Origin: Kitasatospora paranensis
GTDB taxonomy: Bacteria > Actinomycetota > Actinomycetes > Streptomycetales > Streptomycetaceae
Assembly: GCF_039544005.1 (NCBI RefSeq)
Contig: NZ_BAABKV010000001.1
Span: 6,386,001-6,450,000 of the forward strand
Reading direction: 5' to 3'
Length of the DNA: 64,000 nucleotides
A program made the position numbers and the translations under genes. Of this stretch, positions 49,044 through 57,504 are shown piece after piece (position 1 is the first letter of the stretch; every line of letters starts with the position of its first letter). The notes under the pieces are model-generated. The model was not told the DNA's origin. It did not search any database and was given only the letters and a program-made list of their open reading frames with translations.

Positions 49044-49310
49044 TCAGACCGCCAGCTCGGGCGGGACGGCGGCCAGTGCCTCCTGGATCGCGGCCACCAG
49101 TCTGCGGGCGGACTCCGCGGTCAGCTCCAGGGCGACCCGCGCGCCCGGGCCGCGGCTCGGGTCGGCGAGGTCGATGTTGAGGGTGTGCTCGGCCATCGCG
49201 TGCACCGGGTGGTCGAAGTAGACCGTGAGGTCGCTGACGTGGAACCAGGTGCCGCCCGGGCCCTTGGCGCTGCCGTCGATGCTCTCCCGGACGGTGGTGT
49301 AGGTGCACAC
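49044..49310 (-). CDS. Small conserved protein, DUF6295-like
   Basis: The product has 88 residues from GTG 49310, two bases after the dienelactone hydrolase stop, so the two are co-transcribed. MCTYTTVRE ... GPGGTWFHVSDLTVYFDHP is the recognisable pattern. No catalytic or membrane features are present. Function is unknown. Confidence 0.65.
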   Translation of the reverse strand: MCTYTTVRESIDGSAKGPGGTWFHVSDLTVYFDHPVHAMAEHTLNIDLADPSRGPGARVALELTAESARRLVAAIQEALAAVPPELAV

Positions 49311-49312
49311 GG

Positions 49313-50056
49313 TCAGACCCCCAGGTGGATGCGGAGGAAGTCGCCGATCCGCTCCCAGCCGTCGTTGGCGGCGGCCACGTTGTACGAGGGGCGGTCGACG
49401 GCGAAGAAGGCGTGGCCGGCGTCCGGGTAGGTGTGGAACGCGTGCTCCTTGCCGTGCGCGGTGAGGATCCCGTCCAGCTCGGCGACCTGCTCGGGGCCGG
49501 GGTAGGCGTCCAGGCCGCCGAACAGGCCGAGCAGCGGGGCGCGCAGCCCGGGCAGCCGGTCGACCAGGTTGGTGACCTTCAGCGGGAAGCCCTCCGGCGG
49601 GGTGCCGGTGACGAAGGCGCCGTAGCAGTCGACGGCCGCCTCGACGTCCAGCTCGCAGGCGGCCAGGACGGCCTGCCGGCCGCCGGAGCAGTGCCCCAGG
49701 ACGCCCACCCGGCCGTTGGAGGTCGGCAGGGAGCGCAGGTGGTCGGCGGCGCCGGCGACATCGCCGACCAGCCGCTCGTCGGGCACCCCGCCGGCGGCCC
49801 GGACGGTGGCGGCCGCGTCGTCCGGGGCCGCGCCGGGGGCCTCGCGGAAGTGGAGGTTCGGGCAGATCGCGTCGTAGCCGAGCTCGGCCAGGCGGCGGAC
49901 CATCTCCTTGGTGCCCCGGTCGTAGCCGGGCATGTGGTGGATGACGACGACGCCGCCGCGCCGGTGTCCGCCCTCGGGGCGGGCGAGGTAGGCCTCGATC
50001 CCGTCGCCGTGGTGGCCGGCGATCCGGACGGTCGTCGCGCTGAGGGATTCGCTCAT
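49313..50056 (-). CDS. Dienelactone hydrolase family protein
   Basis: The product has 247 residues: an alpha/beta hydrolase with the Cys-nucleophile elbow GHCSGG characteristic of dienelactone hydrolases, plus a late YPDAGHAFF supplying the His. The expected activity is hydrolysis of a dienelactone or related ester in aromatic catabolism. It is divergent from a MarR regulator with a 14-bp palindrome between them, so MarR control is likely. Confidence 0.85.
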   Translation of the reverse strand: MSESLSATTVRIAGHHGDGIEAYLARPEGGHRRGGVVVIHHMPGYDRGTKEMVRRLAELGYDAICPNLHFREAPGAAPDDAAATVRAAGGVPDERLVGDVAGAADHLRSLPTSNGRVGVLGHCSGGRQAVLAACELDVEAAVDCYGAFVTGTPPEGFPLKVTNLVDRLPGLRAPLLGLFGGLDAYPGPEQVAELDGILTAHGKEHAFHTYPDAGHAFFAVDRPSYNVAAANDGWERIGDFLRIHLGV

Positions 50057-50078
50057 GGGCCAGCTATATCACAAGCCA

Positions 50079-50092
50079 AGACTGAACAGTCT
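50079..50092. promoter_or_regulatory. MarR-type operator between divergent genes
   Basis: AGACTG-AA-CAGTCT is a perfect inverted repeat in the 48-bp gap between the dienelactone hydrolase (start 50056, minus) and MarR (start 50105, plus) genes. Its position would cover both promoters. Confidence 0.6.
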
Positions 50093-50104
50093 ATGCTGCA
50101 TACC

Positions 50105-50542
50105 ATGACGAGTGCCCCTGATCCGGAGCGGATCGCGACCGACCTCCGGGCCTGTCTCGGCCCGCTGGTGCACCGGCTGCGCCGGTTCAAGCCGGACGGC
50201 GAGCTGACGCTGTCGCAGACCTCGGTCCTCGTCCGGCTGGACCGCGAGGGGCCGGCCACCCAGAGCGCCCTCGCCGCGGGCGAGGGGATCCGCCCGCAGT
50301 CGATGGGGCCGATCGTGGCCGCCCTGCGGGCCCGCGGCCTGGTCGCCCGGGCCGCCGACCCGGCCGACGGCCGGCAGGTCCTCGTCTCGCTCACCGAGGC
50401 GGGTCGGGAGGGCCTGCGCGGTGCCCGCCGCGAACGGTCCCGGCGGCTGGTGCTGGCGATCACCGGGGAGCTGTCCCCGGCCGAGCAGGAGCAGCTGGCC
50501 GCGGCGCTGCCGCTGCTGGAGCGGATCGCCCACCGGATCTGA
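50105..50542 (+). CDS. MarR-family transcriptional regulator
   Basis: The product has 145 residues from ATG 50105 (ATG 50093 is in frame but abuts the operator). Winged helix: LTLSQTSVLVRLDREGPATQ, RPQSMGPIVAALRARGLV, and DPADGRQVLVSLT wing. It probably represses itself and the divergent dienelactone hydrolase, released by an aromatic ligand. Confidence 0.85.
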   Translation: MTSAPDPERIATDLRACLGPLVHRLRRFKPDGELTLSQTSVLVRLDREGPATQSALAAGEGIRPQSMGPIVAALRARGLVARAADPADGRQVLVSLTEAGREGLRGARRERSRRLVLAITGELSPAEQEQLAAALPLLERIAHRI

Positions 50543-50557
50543 CCGGCCCGGCACGGA

Positions 50558-50599
50558 CGGCGCCGCACCCGCCCCGGAGCCGGGGCGGCCGCGGCGCCG
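50558..50599. terminator. Bidirectional terminator between marR and the osmoprotectant operon
   Basis: Nested pairing: CGGCGCCGC (50558-50566) with GCGGCGCCG (50591-50599), and inside it CGCCCCGG with CCGGGGCG. Confidence 0.6.
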
Positions 50600-50605
50600 C
50601 ACCGG

Positions 50606-51517
50606 TCAGCCGAGGCCGTTGGCCTTCAGCCAGTCCTTCGCGACCGCCGACGGGTCCTCCTTGTCGACGGAGACCCGCTTCATCAGGGCGGTCAGCCCGG
50701 CGGTGTCGAGCTTGGCCGAGACGGCGTTCAGCGCGGCGGTCGCGGTGGCGTCCACCCCGGCCTTGTTCACCAGCGGGACGACGTTCTGGACGCTGAAGAC
50801 GTTCTTCGGGTCGGCCAGCGACACCAGCTTGAACTGCACGATCCGCGGGTCGGTGGTGAACACGTTGCCGACCTGGACGGTGCCGTCCTTGAGCGCGTTG
50901 GCGGTGGTGTCGGCGGTCGGCTTCCACTCCTTGAAGGCGACCCCGTAGACGTCCTTGAACTGCTGCTCGCGGCGGGACTTGAACTCCGGCGGGCCGCCGA
51001 CGACCAGGTCGGCCGCCTTGCCGTTCAGGTCGGCGATCGACTTCAGTCCGAGCCGGTCGGCGGTCGCCTGGCTGACCGTCAGCGAGTCCTTGTCCTCGGC
51101 CGCGGCCGGGTCGAGCACCGCCAGCGAGGCCGGCAGCTTCTGCTGGAGCGCGGCGTCGACCGCCTCGGTGCTGGTGGCGGTGGTCTTCGGGTCGAGGTAG
51201 GCCAGCAGCGCGCCGTTGTACTCCGGCAGCACGGTCAGGTTGCCGCTCTGCAACTGCCCGTAGAGCACCTCGCGGCTGCCGATGTTGAACTTCTCCTGCA
51301 CGCTCACGCCCTTGGCCTTCAGGGCCTGCGAGTAGATCGAGGCGAGCAGCACGTTCTCCGGGAAGTTGGCCGAGCCGACCACCACGGTCTTCCCGCCGGC
51401 CGGGGCCGGGGCGGCGCTGCTGCCGGCGAGCGGGTCGCCGCCGCCGGAGGAGGAGCAGGCCGCGGCGCCCAGCACGAGGGCGGCTGCGGCGAGGGTGCGG
51501 ACCAGACGGGTCGTCAT
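50606..51517 (-). CDS. Osmoprotectant (glycine betaine/choline) ABC transporter substrate-binding lipoprotein
   Basis: The product has 303 residues. Lipobox GAAAC with Cys21. The OpuAC/ProX-type fold is indicated by VVVGSANFPENVLLASIYSQ and NLTVLPEYNGALLAYL. It binds betaine, choline or similar outside the membrane. It is the last of a four-gene minus-strand operon; its ATG overlaps the permease stop (ATGA). Confidence 0.88.
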   Translation of the reverse strand: MTTRLVRTLAAAALVLGAAACSSSGGGDPLAGSSAAPAPAGGKTVVVGSANFPENVLLASIYSQALKAKGVSVQEKFNIGSREVLYGQLQSGNLTVLPEYNGALLAYLDPKTTATSTEAVDAALQQKLPASLAVLDPAAAEDKDSLTVSQATADRLGLKSIADLNGKAADLVVGGPPEFKSRREQQFKDVYGVAFKEWKPTADTTANALKDGTVQVGNVFTTDPRIVQFKLVSLADPKNVFSVQNVVPLVNKAGVDATATAALNAVSAKLDTAGLTALMKRVSVDKEDPSAVAKDWLKANGLG

Positions 51518-52209
51518 GTCGATTCCTTGGGTGAGCGGTCGGAGCGCCCGGTTCGGGCGCCCGGCGGACGTGCGAGGCGGATCAGGAGGGCGAAGAGCAG
51601 TTGGGCGGCGACCGCGAGCAGCACCACGAGCAGGGCGCCGCCGACGGTGGCCGGGTAGTCGCGGGTGGCCAGACCGTCGACGACGTACCGGCCGAGCCCG
51701 CCGAGGCCGACGTAGGCCGCGACGGTCGCGGTGGCGATGGTCTGCACGGTCGCCGTGCGCAGCCCGGCGAGCAGGGTGGGCAGGGCGGCGGGCAGGCAGA
51801 CCTGCCGCAGCACCTGGGCATGGGTCAGGCCGATGCCGAGCGCGGCGTCACGGACGTCCGGGTCGGTACCGCGCACGCCCTCGGCGGCGGCCACCAGCAG
51901 CGGTGGCGCGGCGAGCGCGATGAGCGGCACCAGCACGGCGGTGTCGCCGACCCCGGCGAGCAGCACGGCGAGCGTCACCAGGCCCAGTGTGGGCAGTGCC
52001 CGGGCCACCCCGGTCAGCGCCGTCACGGCGAACACGCCGCGGCCGGTGTAGCCGATCAGCAGCCCCAGCGGGACGGCCAACAGGGCGGACCAGAACAGCG
52101 CCTCGCCGCAGAACACCAGGTGTTCCGCGATCCGGTGCCCGATCGCGTCCGGCCCGGACTGCCGGGCCGGCGCGGTGAAGAAGGTGTTCAGCCAGCCGGA
52201 CCAGTTCAC
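51514..52209 (-). CDS. Osmoprotectant ABC transporter permease (second)
   Basis: The product has 231 residues from GTG 52209. Six helices and the EAA-like loop DAALGIGLTHAQVLRQVCLP are present. It is paired with the permease upstream (stop/start overlap GTGA once the upstream frameshift is repaired) and the binding protein downstream (ATGA). Confidence 0.87.
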   Translation of the reverse strand: MNWSGWLNTFFTAPARQSGPDAIGHRIAEHLVFCGEALFWSALLAVPLGLLIGYTGRGVFAVTALTGVARALPTLGLVTLAVLLAGVGDTAVLVPLIALAAPPLLVAAAEGVRGTDPDVRDAALGIGLTHAQVLRQVCLPAALPTLLAGLRTATVQTIATATVAAYVGLGGLGRYVVDGLATRDYPATVGGALLVVLLAVAAQLLFALLIRLARPPGARTGRSDRSPKEST

Positions 52210-52864
52210 CGGGCACCCCCGACGCCCAGGGCGCCAGCAGCCGCCGGGCGAGCAGCAGTACCAGGTCGGTGGTCAGCGCCAGCAGCGCCACCAGCACGAT
52301 GCCGGCCACGATCGGGGTCGGGAACGTCCGCTGGAAGCCGTCGACGAAAAGGTAGCCGAGGCCGCCCCGGCCCACCAGGGCGCCCACCGCCGCCAGCGAG
52401 ATCGACGAGACCGCCGCCACCCGCACCCCGGCCACCAGGAACGGCACCGCGGCGGGCAGTTCGACTGCGGCCAGCCGGTGCCACGGCCCGTACCCCATCG
52501 CGGTGGCGGCCTGCCGGACGGCCTCCGGGGTCGCCCGCAGCCCGTCCACCGTGGTCGGCAGCAGGACCGCCAGGGCGTAGAAGGTGAGCGGCACCATCAC
52601 GGTCGCCCGGGTGGCGAGCCCGGTGTACGGGATCAGCACCACGAAGACGGCCAGCGACGGCAGCGCGTACACCACGTTGAACACGGCGGACAGCGGCTGG
52701 TAGAGCCGCGGCACCCGGGCGCAGAGCAGCCCCAGCGGGACGGCGACGGCCAGGGCGATCAGCACCGGGACGAGCGAGATGACGGCGTGGTCGAGCGTCA
52801 GGTCGCGCAGGTACGCGAGGTGGTCGCCGATCCAGTGCCAGCGGACGATCGGCTCACCGTCCAC
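52206..52864 (-). pseudogene. Osmoprotectant ABC transporter permease (first; one frameshift near the 3' end)
   Basis: An OpuCB-like permease with five to six helices and the EAA loop QAATAMGYGPWHRLAAVELP. GTG 52864 is favoured (GGGGG just upstream); GTG 52879 is possible. Near the end, a C5 run (52216-52220) needs one more base to reach the natural stop that overlaps the next gene's GTG. As sequenced, the frame runs ~360 bases too far through the next gene. The repaired length is 219 residues. Confidence 0.82.
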
Positions 52865-53945
52865 GGCCGGCCCCCGCACCGTCGGGCTGCGGGGCGTCCG
52901 GCTGCGGGGCGTCGGCCGGTGCGCCGCCGCCCTCGGCGCCGAGGGCGGCCAGCACGGCCGCCCGGGAGGCGAGACCGGTGGTGCGCCCGTCGGCGCCCAC
53001 CGCCACGGCGAGGCCGGCCGGGGAGAGCACCGCGGCGTCCAGCGCCGCGCGCAGCGAGTCGACGGCGGGGGCGAAGGACGGTGCGTCGCGCCGCTCGGGG
53101 CCGCGGACCCAGGCGGCGGGCCGGCCGTCGGCGTCCGGTTCGAGCCGCCAGCCGTGGTGGACGCCGTCGGCCGGCAGCAGCGCGACGTCGGCGGCGGGCC
53201 GCAGCCCGAGGCCGCGCAGGCCCCGGTCGCGGCCGAGGAACGCCGCCACCCGCTCGTCCGCGGGCGCGGTCAGCAGCGTGTGCGGGTCGGCGAGTTGGGC
53301 GATCCGGCCGTGCTCGCGCAGCACCACCACCCGGTCGCCGAGCCGGACGGCCTCCTCGATGTCGTGCGTGACGAACAGCACGGTCTTGTTCAGCTCCGAC
53401 TGCAGCCGCAGCAGCTCCTCCTGGAGGCCGGCCCGGACGAGCGGGTCGACCGCGCTGAACGGCTCGTCCATCAGCAGGACGGGCGGGTCCGCGGCCAGCG
53501 CCCGGGCGACGCCGACCCGCTGCTGCTGGCCGCCGGAGAGCTGGGACGGGTACCGCTTCGCGGTCTCCGGGGCCAGCCCGACCAGCTCCAGCAGTTCGGC
53601 CGCGCGGGCCCGGGCCCGCTTCCTGTCCCAGCCCAGCAGGTGGGGGACGGTGGCGACGTTGTCAAGCACCCGGCGGTGCGGGAACAGCCCGGCCTGCTGG
53701 ATCACGTAGCCGATGCCCCGGCGCAGTGTCGTGGCCTTGAGCCCGGCGACGTCCTGCCCGTCCAGCAGCACCCGGCCGGCGGTCGGTTCGACCATCCGGT
53801 TCACCATCCGCAGGATGGTCGTCTTGCCGCAGCCGGACGGGCCGACGAGCACCGTTATTCGGCCCTCCGGCACGTCGAGGTCCAGCTCTTCGACGGCGAC
53901 GGTCCCGTCCGGATGGCGCTTGCCCGCGCCCTCGAATCTGATCAC
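52854..53945 (-). CDS. Osmoprotectant ABC transporter ATP-binding protein
   Basis: The product has 363 residues from GTG 53945. Walker A GPSGCGKT, Q-loop YVIQQAGLFPH, signature LSGGQQQRV, Walker B VLLMDEPFSAVD and switch His in VTHDIEEA are all intact. The C-terminal ~120 residues after the ATPase are in the CBS-domain position of OpuCA-type proteins, which sense ionic strength, but the CBS pattern is degenerate. First gene of the operon; its end overlaps the permease gene by 11 bases. Confidence 0.88.
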   Translation of the reverse strand: MIRFEGAGKRHPDGTVAVEELDLDVPEGRITVLVGPSGCGKTTILRMVNRMVEPTAGRVLLDGQDVAGLKATTLRRGIGYVIQQAGLFPHRRVLDNVATVPHLLGWDRKRARARAAELLELVGLAPETAKRYPSQLSGGQQQRVGVARALAADPPVLLMDEPFSAVDPLVRAGLQEELLRLQSELNKTVLFVTHDIEEAVRLGDRVVVLREHGRIAQLADPHTLLTAPADERVAAFLGRDRGLRGLGLRPAADVALLPADGVHHGWRLEPDADGRPAAWVRGPERRDAPSFAPAVDSLRAALDAAVLSPAGLAVAVGADGRTTGLASRAAVLAALGAEGGGAPADAPQPDAPQPDGAGAGRGR

Positions 53946-54036
53946 AGGTGGTTCCCAGCAGCCTGACGTGCGGTGATGTACGGACGGATGAGGCGGAAGT
54001 GACAAGCGAACACCTGATCGGCTCCCCAGGTACGCG

Positions 54037-54432
54037 TCAGCCCAAACCCTCGTCCCCGGAAAGGGTGGGCAGGCCTGCCGCCGCCCAGGCGACGAAGCCG
54101 CCGTCCAGATCGGTGGCCCGGTGCAGCCCCAGCTCGCGCAGGCTCGCCGCCGCGAGGCTGGAGGCGTACCCCTCCGAGCAGACCACGATCCAGTGCACGT
54201 CGTGGCCGTCCGCCTCGGCGATCCGGTGGCTGCCGGCGGGGTCGAGCCGCCACTCCAGCACGTTCCGCTCGATCACCAGCGCACCGGGGATCCCGCCCTC
54301 GCGGGCCCGCTGCGCGGCGGGCCGGATGTCCACCAGCAGGGCGCCCCGCTCCACCGCCCGGGCCGCCTCGGCCGGGCCCGGCCGGTCCACTCCGGCCCGC
54401 GCACGGGCCACCAGGTCGTCGATCGTCGTCAC
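54037..54432 (-). CDS. Rhodanese-like sulfurtransferase
   Basis: The product has 131 residues from GTG 54432, which overlaps the cysteine dioxygenase stop (GTGA). A single rhodanese domain with ALLVDIRPAAQRAREG and the active-site loop VVCSEGYASSLAA containing the catalytic Cys. It transfers sulfane sulfur. Coupling to cysteine dioxygenase places it in cysteine/sulfur turnover, as in other actinobacteria. Confidence 0.87.
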   Translation of the reverse strand: MTTIDDLVARARAGVDRPGPAEAARAVERGALLVDIRPAAQRAREGGIPGALVIERNVLEWRLDPAGSHRIAEADGHDVHWIVVCSEGYASSLAAASLRELGLHRATDLDGGFVAWAAAGLPTLSGDEGLG

Positions 54433-54938
54433 CACTGCTCCGGTCCTTCCACGGCGGTGCGGACGAGGCCCTTCGCCCGCAGTTCGTAACGCGACATCTC
54501 GCTCAGCGGCGGGGAGTACGCATGGATCGTCACCGCGGGCCCGGTGGAGGTGTTGCGGACGTCGTGCAGGTAGTCGGCGCCGAACGAGCGCTCGCTGCCG
54601 GACGGCAGCCGGCGCACCAGCAGCCCGTGGTCGGGGCCGCCCAGCGACAGCTCCTCCAGCTCGCCGAGTGCCACCGCGAACGCGCCGCGCGACCCGCCGT
54701 GGTCGTGGAAGCCGGTGGACTGCCCCGGCAGCCAGCTGATCAGCCACACCTCGTGGTCCTCGGCCACGGACAGCCGCTCGTACCAGCGGTCGCCGGTGGC
54801 CAGGCGGACCCGGTGGATCCATTCCTCGGGCCGTTCGGCGGCCGCTCTGACGATGGCGCGCAGGGCGTTGGGGGACAGCGGACGCGAGGTGTCCGTCGCT
54901 GCGGGGTCGGCGGCGGGTACGGCGAGGTCCAGGCTCAT
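54429..54938 (-). CDS. Cysteine dioxygenase (cupin)
   Basis: The product has 169 residues. Cupin with the iron-binding motif TGFHDHGGSRGAFAVALGEL and a second His in DYLHDVRN. The expected reaction is cysteine plus O2 to cysteine sulfinate. First structural gene behind a short leader peptide and hairpin, with the rhodanese gene following by a stop/start overlap. GAGGATG precedes the start only weakly, consistent with control of initiation. Confidence 0.87.
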   Translation of the reverse strand: MSLDLAVPAADPAATDTSRPLSPNALRAIVRAAAERPEEWIHRVRLATGDRWYERLSVAEDHEVWLISWLPGQSTGFHDHGGSRGAFAVALGELEELSLGGPDHGLLVRRLPSGSERSFGADYLHDVRNTSTGPAVTIHAYSPPLSEMSRYELRAKGLVRTAVEGPEQW

Positions 54939-55029
54939 GGCACATCCTCGGGTGACCGGGGGGCGGCGGCAGGCGCCCGCCGGCGAGGGCGGCGCGACGG
55001 CCGGGGAGGGAAGAGCGTCAGAACGAACG

Positions 55030-55075
55030 GACGGTCCCGGCCCCGGAGATCGGCACGGGGAGGAGGGGGACCGTC
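55030..55075 (-). promoter_or_regulatory. Attenuator-like hairpin downstream of the Cys leader peptide
   Basis: Read on the minus strand, GACGGTCCC (55075-55067) pairs perfectly with GGGACCGTC (55038-55030). The 5' arm begins inside the stop codon of the leader peptide. A ribosome stalled at the leader's last Cys codon would cover that arm. T-rich but broken sequence (TTCGTTCTGACGCTCTTCC) follows. The region 54939-55029 has no other gene. Confidence 0.55.
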
Positions 55076-55151
55076 AGCGGGCACACATGTCGCTCGCCTG
55101 GCGTCGCAGATCGACGTGCAGGCGGCAGACCAGGATGGTGCCGGGCTTCAT
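55074..55151 (-). CDS. Putative Cys-type leader peptide (25 aa)
   Basis: A 25-codon frame, ATG 55151 to TGA 55074, not conserved in length with any enzyme but carrying the core RLHVDLRRQAS followed by a Cys near the end. This core is the actinobacterial leader-peptide pattern seen upstream of sulfur and cysteine genes and linked to cysteine-responsive attenuation in mycobacteria. Here it precedes cysteine dioxygenase by 135 bases. Two Cys codons (residues 9 and 23). The pattern match is strong; regulation is inferred. Confidence 0.75.
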   Translation of the reverse strand: MKPGTILVCRLHVDLRRQASDMCAR

Positions 55152-55157
55152 GCCGCG

Positions 55158-55187
55158 ATCGTTCACGACGCGGGCGGCCCGAGTCAA
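55158..55187 (-). promoter_or_regulatory. Candidate promoter of the leader-cysteine dioxygenase operon
   Basis: -35 TTGACT (55187-55182), 18-base spacer, -10 AACGAT (55163-55158) on the minus strand, six bases before the leader ATG, so the leader peptide would be translated from a leaderless or very short 5' end. Confidence 0.4.
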
Positions 55188-55257
55188 GCCGTGTCCGGCA
55201 GGCGGCCGCCCGCGGTGACCCGTTCGGGCGCGGCCGCCGGGCGGCGGGCACGGCGAA

Positions 55258-55341
55258 GGGCCCGTCCCCCGGGGGAGGGACGGGCCCCGCGCGTGGCCGG
55301 TGCAGGCAGCAACACCCTCACCGGAACCGGGTGTTGCTGCC
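55258..55341. terminator. Tandem terminator hairpins
   Basis: Two strong stems: 13-bp arms 55305-55317/55329-55341 with an 11-base loop, and 11-bp arms 55258-55268/55277-55287. They lie immediately beyond the stop of the small lipoprotein gene (55348) and shield the cysteine dioxygenase operon from read-through. Confidence 0.75.
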
Positions 55342-55347
55342 GGAGCG

Positions 55348-55581
55348 TCAGTTGTTCTGCGTCGCGTCGGAGTCGGCCTGCGCGGCGGCGCTCTCCGCGG
55401 AGTCCACCTTCTGCTGCATCTGCTGGACCTGGCCGTCGTCCGCGGTCGCCGCGGCCTTGCCGGGCGAGCTCGCGGTCGGCCCGCAGCCGGTCAGCAGCAG
55501 GGCGGCGGCCGCGGCGAGCACCGCGGCGGCTGCCCCGGCCCGGTGACGCGCCGGGCGTCGGCGCACGGGGCGGGGGCTCAC
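55348..55581 (-). CDS. Small secreted lipoprotein
   Basis: The product has 77 residues from GTG 55581, which overlaps the upstream stop (GTGA). Lipobox LLTGC with Cys33; the mature part is only ~45 residues, Ala/Ser/Asp/Gln-rich and predicted helical (QVQQMQQKVDSAESAAAQAD). No family is recognised. Coupling to the preceding secreted protein suggests that they act together at the cell surface. Confidence 0.65.
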   Translation of the reverse strand: MSPRPVRRRPARHRAGAAAAVLAAAAALLLTGCGPTASSPGKAAATADDGQVQQMQQKVDSAESAAAQADSDATQNN

Positions 55582-55961
55582 TTGCTCGCCGCCGGCGAGG
55601 GCTGGGCGGCGCACCAGGTGGCCACCGACTTCAGGTCGGCCTGGCGGGTCTGCAGCGTCGGCAGCAGGCTCTTGCGGAAGGTCAGCCGGTCATTGAGGTA
55701 GGTGTAGATCTCGGTGTGCCCGGCGGCCTTGGCGTCGGTCACCCGCTGCTGCAGCCGGGCCACCGAGCCGAGGACGGTGGTGTCGCCGTTGAGCCGCTGG
55801 ACGGCCTTGTCGACGCGCTCCTGGATCTTCGGCAGGCGCTTGCAGACCGACTTCGCGCCGTCGTTCTTCGGCGCGGACGCCGCCTGGGCGGGGACGGCGG
55901 CGAGCAGCGTGCCTGCGAGGGCGAGTGCGCCGACAGCGGCGGCCTTGCGGTTGACGTGCAT
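55578..55961 (-). CDS. Small secreted helical protein
   Basis: The product has 127 residues. A Sec signal (AAAVGALALAGTLLAAVPAQA, cleavage ~residue 27) precedes an all-helical mature domain with two Cys (SVCKRLPKIQERV and VATWCAAQ) that could form one disulfide. It lies 94 bp behind the sensor kinase gene and in the same direction, so it may be a target or accessory of that two-component system. Function is unknown. Confidence 0.68.
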   Translation of the reverse strand: MHVNRKAAAVGALALAGTLLAAVPAQAASAPKNDGAKSVCKRLPKIQERVDKAVQRLNGDTTVLGSVARLQQRVTDAKAAGHTEIYTYLNDRLTFRKSLLPTLQTRQADLKSVATWCAAQPSPAASK

Positions 55962-56055
55962 GGCGGTTCTCCTCCGGTACCGGGGTGATCGGACGCGGGG
56001 AGCGTAGGACGGCTTCTTGTGGAATCCCTGTGATCCCGTCCGGGGCCCGCCCGGC

Positions 56056-57504
56056 TCACCGGTCGCCGGAGAGCCAGTCGCGGCGGGCCGGCAGCTGCAG
56101 GGTCGGCGCCTCCGGCCGCAGCAGCGGCAGCCGCACCTCGAACCGGCACCCGCCCGGCGGCGGCGCGTCGCCGACCGTCACCGTGCCGCGGTGCAGCGCC
56201 GCCTGCTGGGCCACCAGGGTCAGGCCGAGGCCCGACCCCGGGCTGTCCGGCCGCCGGTGGAAGCGGTGGAAGACCGCGGCCCGCTCGGCCGGCGGCACAC
56301 CCGGTCCGGTGTCGTCGACGGTCAGCACCGCGGCCCCGCTGCGGCCGGCCCGCAGCCGCACCGTGATCCTTGCCGGGCCGCCGCCGGGCGGACGGCCGTG
56401 CACGACGGCGTTGCCGACCAGGTTGGCGAGCGCGATCCGCAGGCCCGCCTCCCACCCGAACACCCGGATCCCCGGCTCCACCGCGGCGTCGATCACGGCC
56501 TGCGGACGGCGGCGCACCGCCTCCGCGACCGCGCTCTCCACCAGCTCGCCCAGGTCCAGCTCGGTGAAGGCGGAGACCTCGACCAGGTCGCCGCTGGCCA
56601 GCGTCCGCAGCGCGGTGAGCAGTTCCTCCAGCCGGGCATGGTCCTCCGACAGCTCGGCGACCACCTCGGCCCGCTCGTCGGCCGGCAGGCCGGGGTGGGC
56701 GGCCAGCACGTCCAGATTGGTGCGCATCGCGGTCAGCGGGGTCCGCAGCTCGTGCGAGGCCGCGGAGGAGAACGACCGCGCGGTGTCGAGGGCCTGCGCC
56801 GTCCGGCCGGCCTGCTCGTCGTAGCGGGCCAGCAGCAGGCCCAGCGCGGCAGCCAGTTCGTCGACCTCCAGGACCCGGCTCGGGGTGTGCGCGAGTGCCG
56901 TCGCCCCGCTGCCCGGATCCAGCGCGGCGGCCCGGGCGCTGAGCCGGCGCAGCGAGGCGGTGGCCCGCCCCGCCAGGCCGAACGCGAGCAGGCCGGCCAC
57001 CGGCGCGGCCAGCAGCGCGACCAGCAGCACCCGCCGCCGGACGGCCGCGACCTGCGGATCCACCGCCGAGGACGGCGAGACCAGCCAGAGCGTGCCGGGT
57101 GCCGCGCCGTCCACCCGGACGGACAGCACCCGCCACGACCGGCCGGAGTCCCGGACGGTCACCGGGGCGTCGGCGGCGGCCGGCAGCGGGACGCTCTCGG
57201 CCGGCTGCGGGCCGACGACGAGCCGGACGGTGCCGTCCTCGCCGGCCAGCCGGACCCCGGAATCCAGTGCCCCGTCGAGGACCTTGCGCTGCTGGTTCTG
57301 CTCGGCCCGGGGCCTGCCCTTGCTGTCCGCGGCGAGCAGGGTGCGCACGTTCGGCAGCACCGCGGCGGCCCGCTCGCGCAGCACCGCGTCCTGCTGGCGG
57401 GCGAGGTCGCGGTGGACCAACCCGAGCAGCAGCAGGCCCGCCGCCAGCACCAGCACCGGTACGAGGACGGTCACCGAGAGCGCGATCCGGCTGGAGAGCT
57501 TCAC
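56056..57504 (-). CDS. Sensor histidine kinase
   Basis: The product has 482 residues from GTG 57504. Two membrane helices (~8-30 and ~160-185) flank a ~130-residue extracytoplasmic sensor, followed by HAMP. The H box FSSAASHELRTPL, N box IALANLVGNAVVHG, G1 VDDTGPGVP and G2 GSGLGLTLVAQQ are complete. The start overlaps the response regulator stop (GTGA) when that gene's frameshift is repaired. The signal is unknown. Confidence 0.9.
   Translation of the reverse strand: MKLSSRIALSVTVLVPVLVLAAGLLLLGLVHRDLARQQDAVLRERAAAVLPNVRTLLAADSKGRPRAEQNQQRKVLDGALDSGVRLAGEDGTVRLVVGPQPAESVPLPAAADAPVTVRDSGRSWRVLSVRVDGAAPGTLWLVSPSSAVDPQVAAVRRRVLLVALLAAPVAGLLAFGLAGRATASLRRLSARAAALDPGSGATALAHTPSRVLEVDELAAALGLLLARYDEQAGRTAQALDTARSFSSAASHELRTPLTAMRTNLDVLAAHPGLPADERAEVVAELSEDHARLEELLTALRTLASGDLVEVSAFTELDLGELVESAVAEAVRRRPQAVIDAAVEPGIRVFGWEAGLRIALANLVGNAVVHGRPPGGGPARITVRLRAGRSGAAVLTVDDTGPGVPPAERAAVFHRFHRRPDSPGSGLGLTLVAQQAALHRGTVTVGDAPPPGGCRFEVRLPLLRPEAPTLQLPARRDWLSGDR

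Noticed and set aside
55018-55251. A 77-codon open frame overlapping the leader peptide region
   Set aside because: Its composition is Arg/Pro/Ala noise. The 25-codon frame with the RLHVDLRRQAS core is the recognisable one in this gap.
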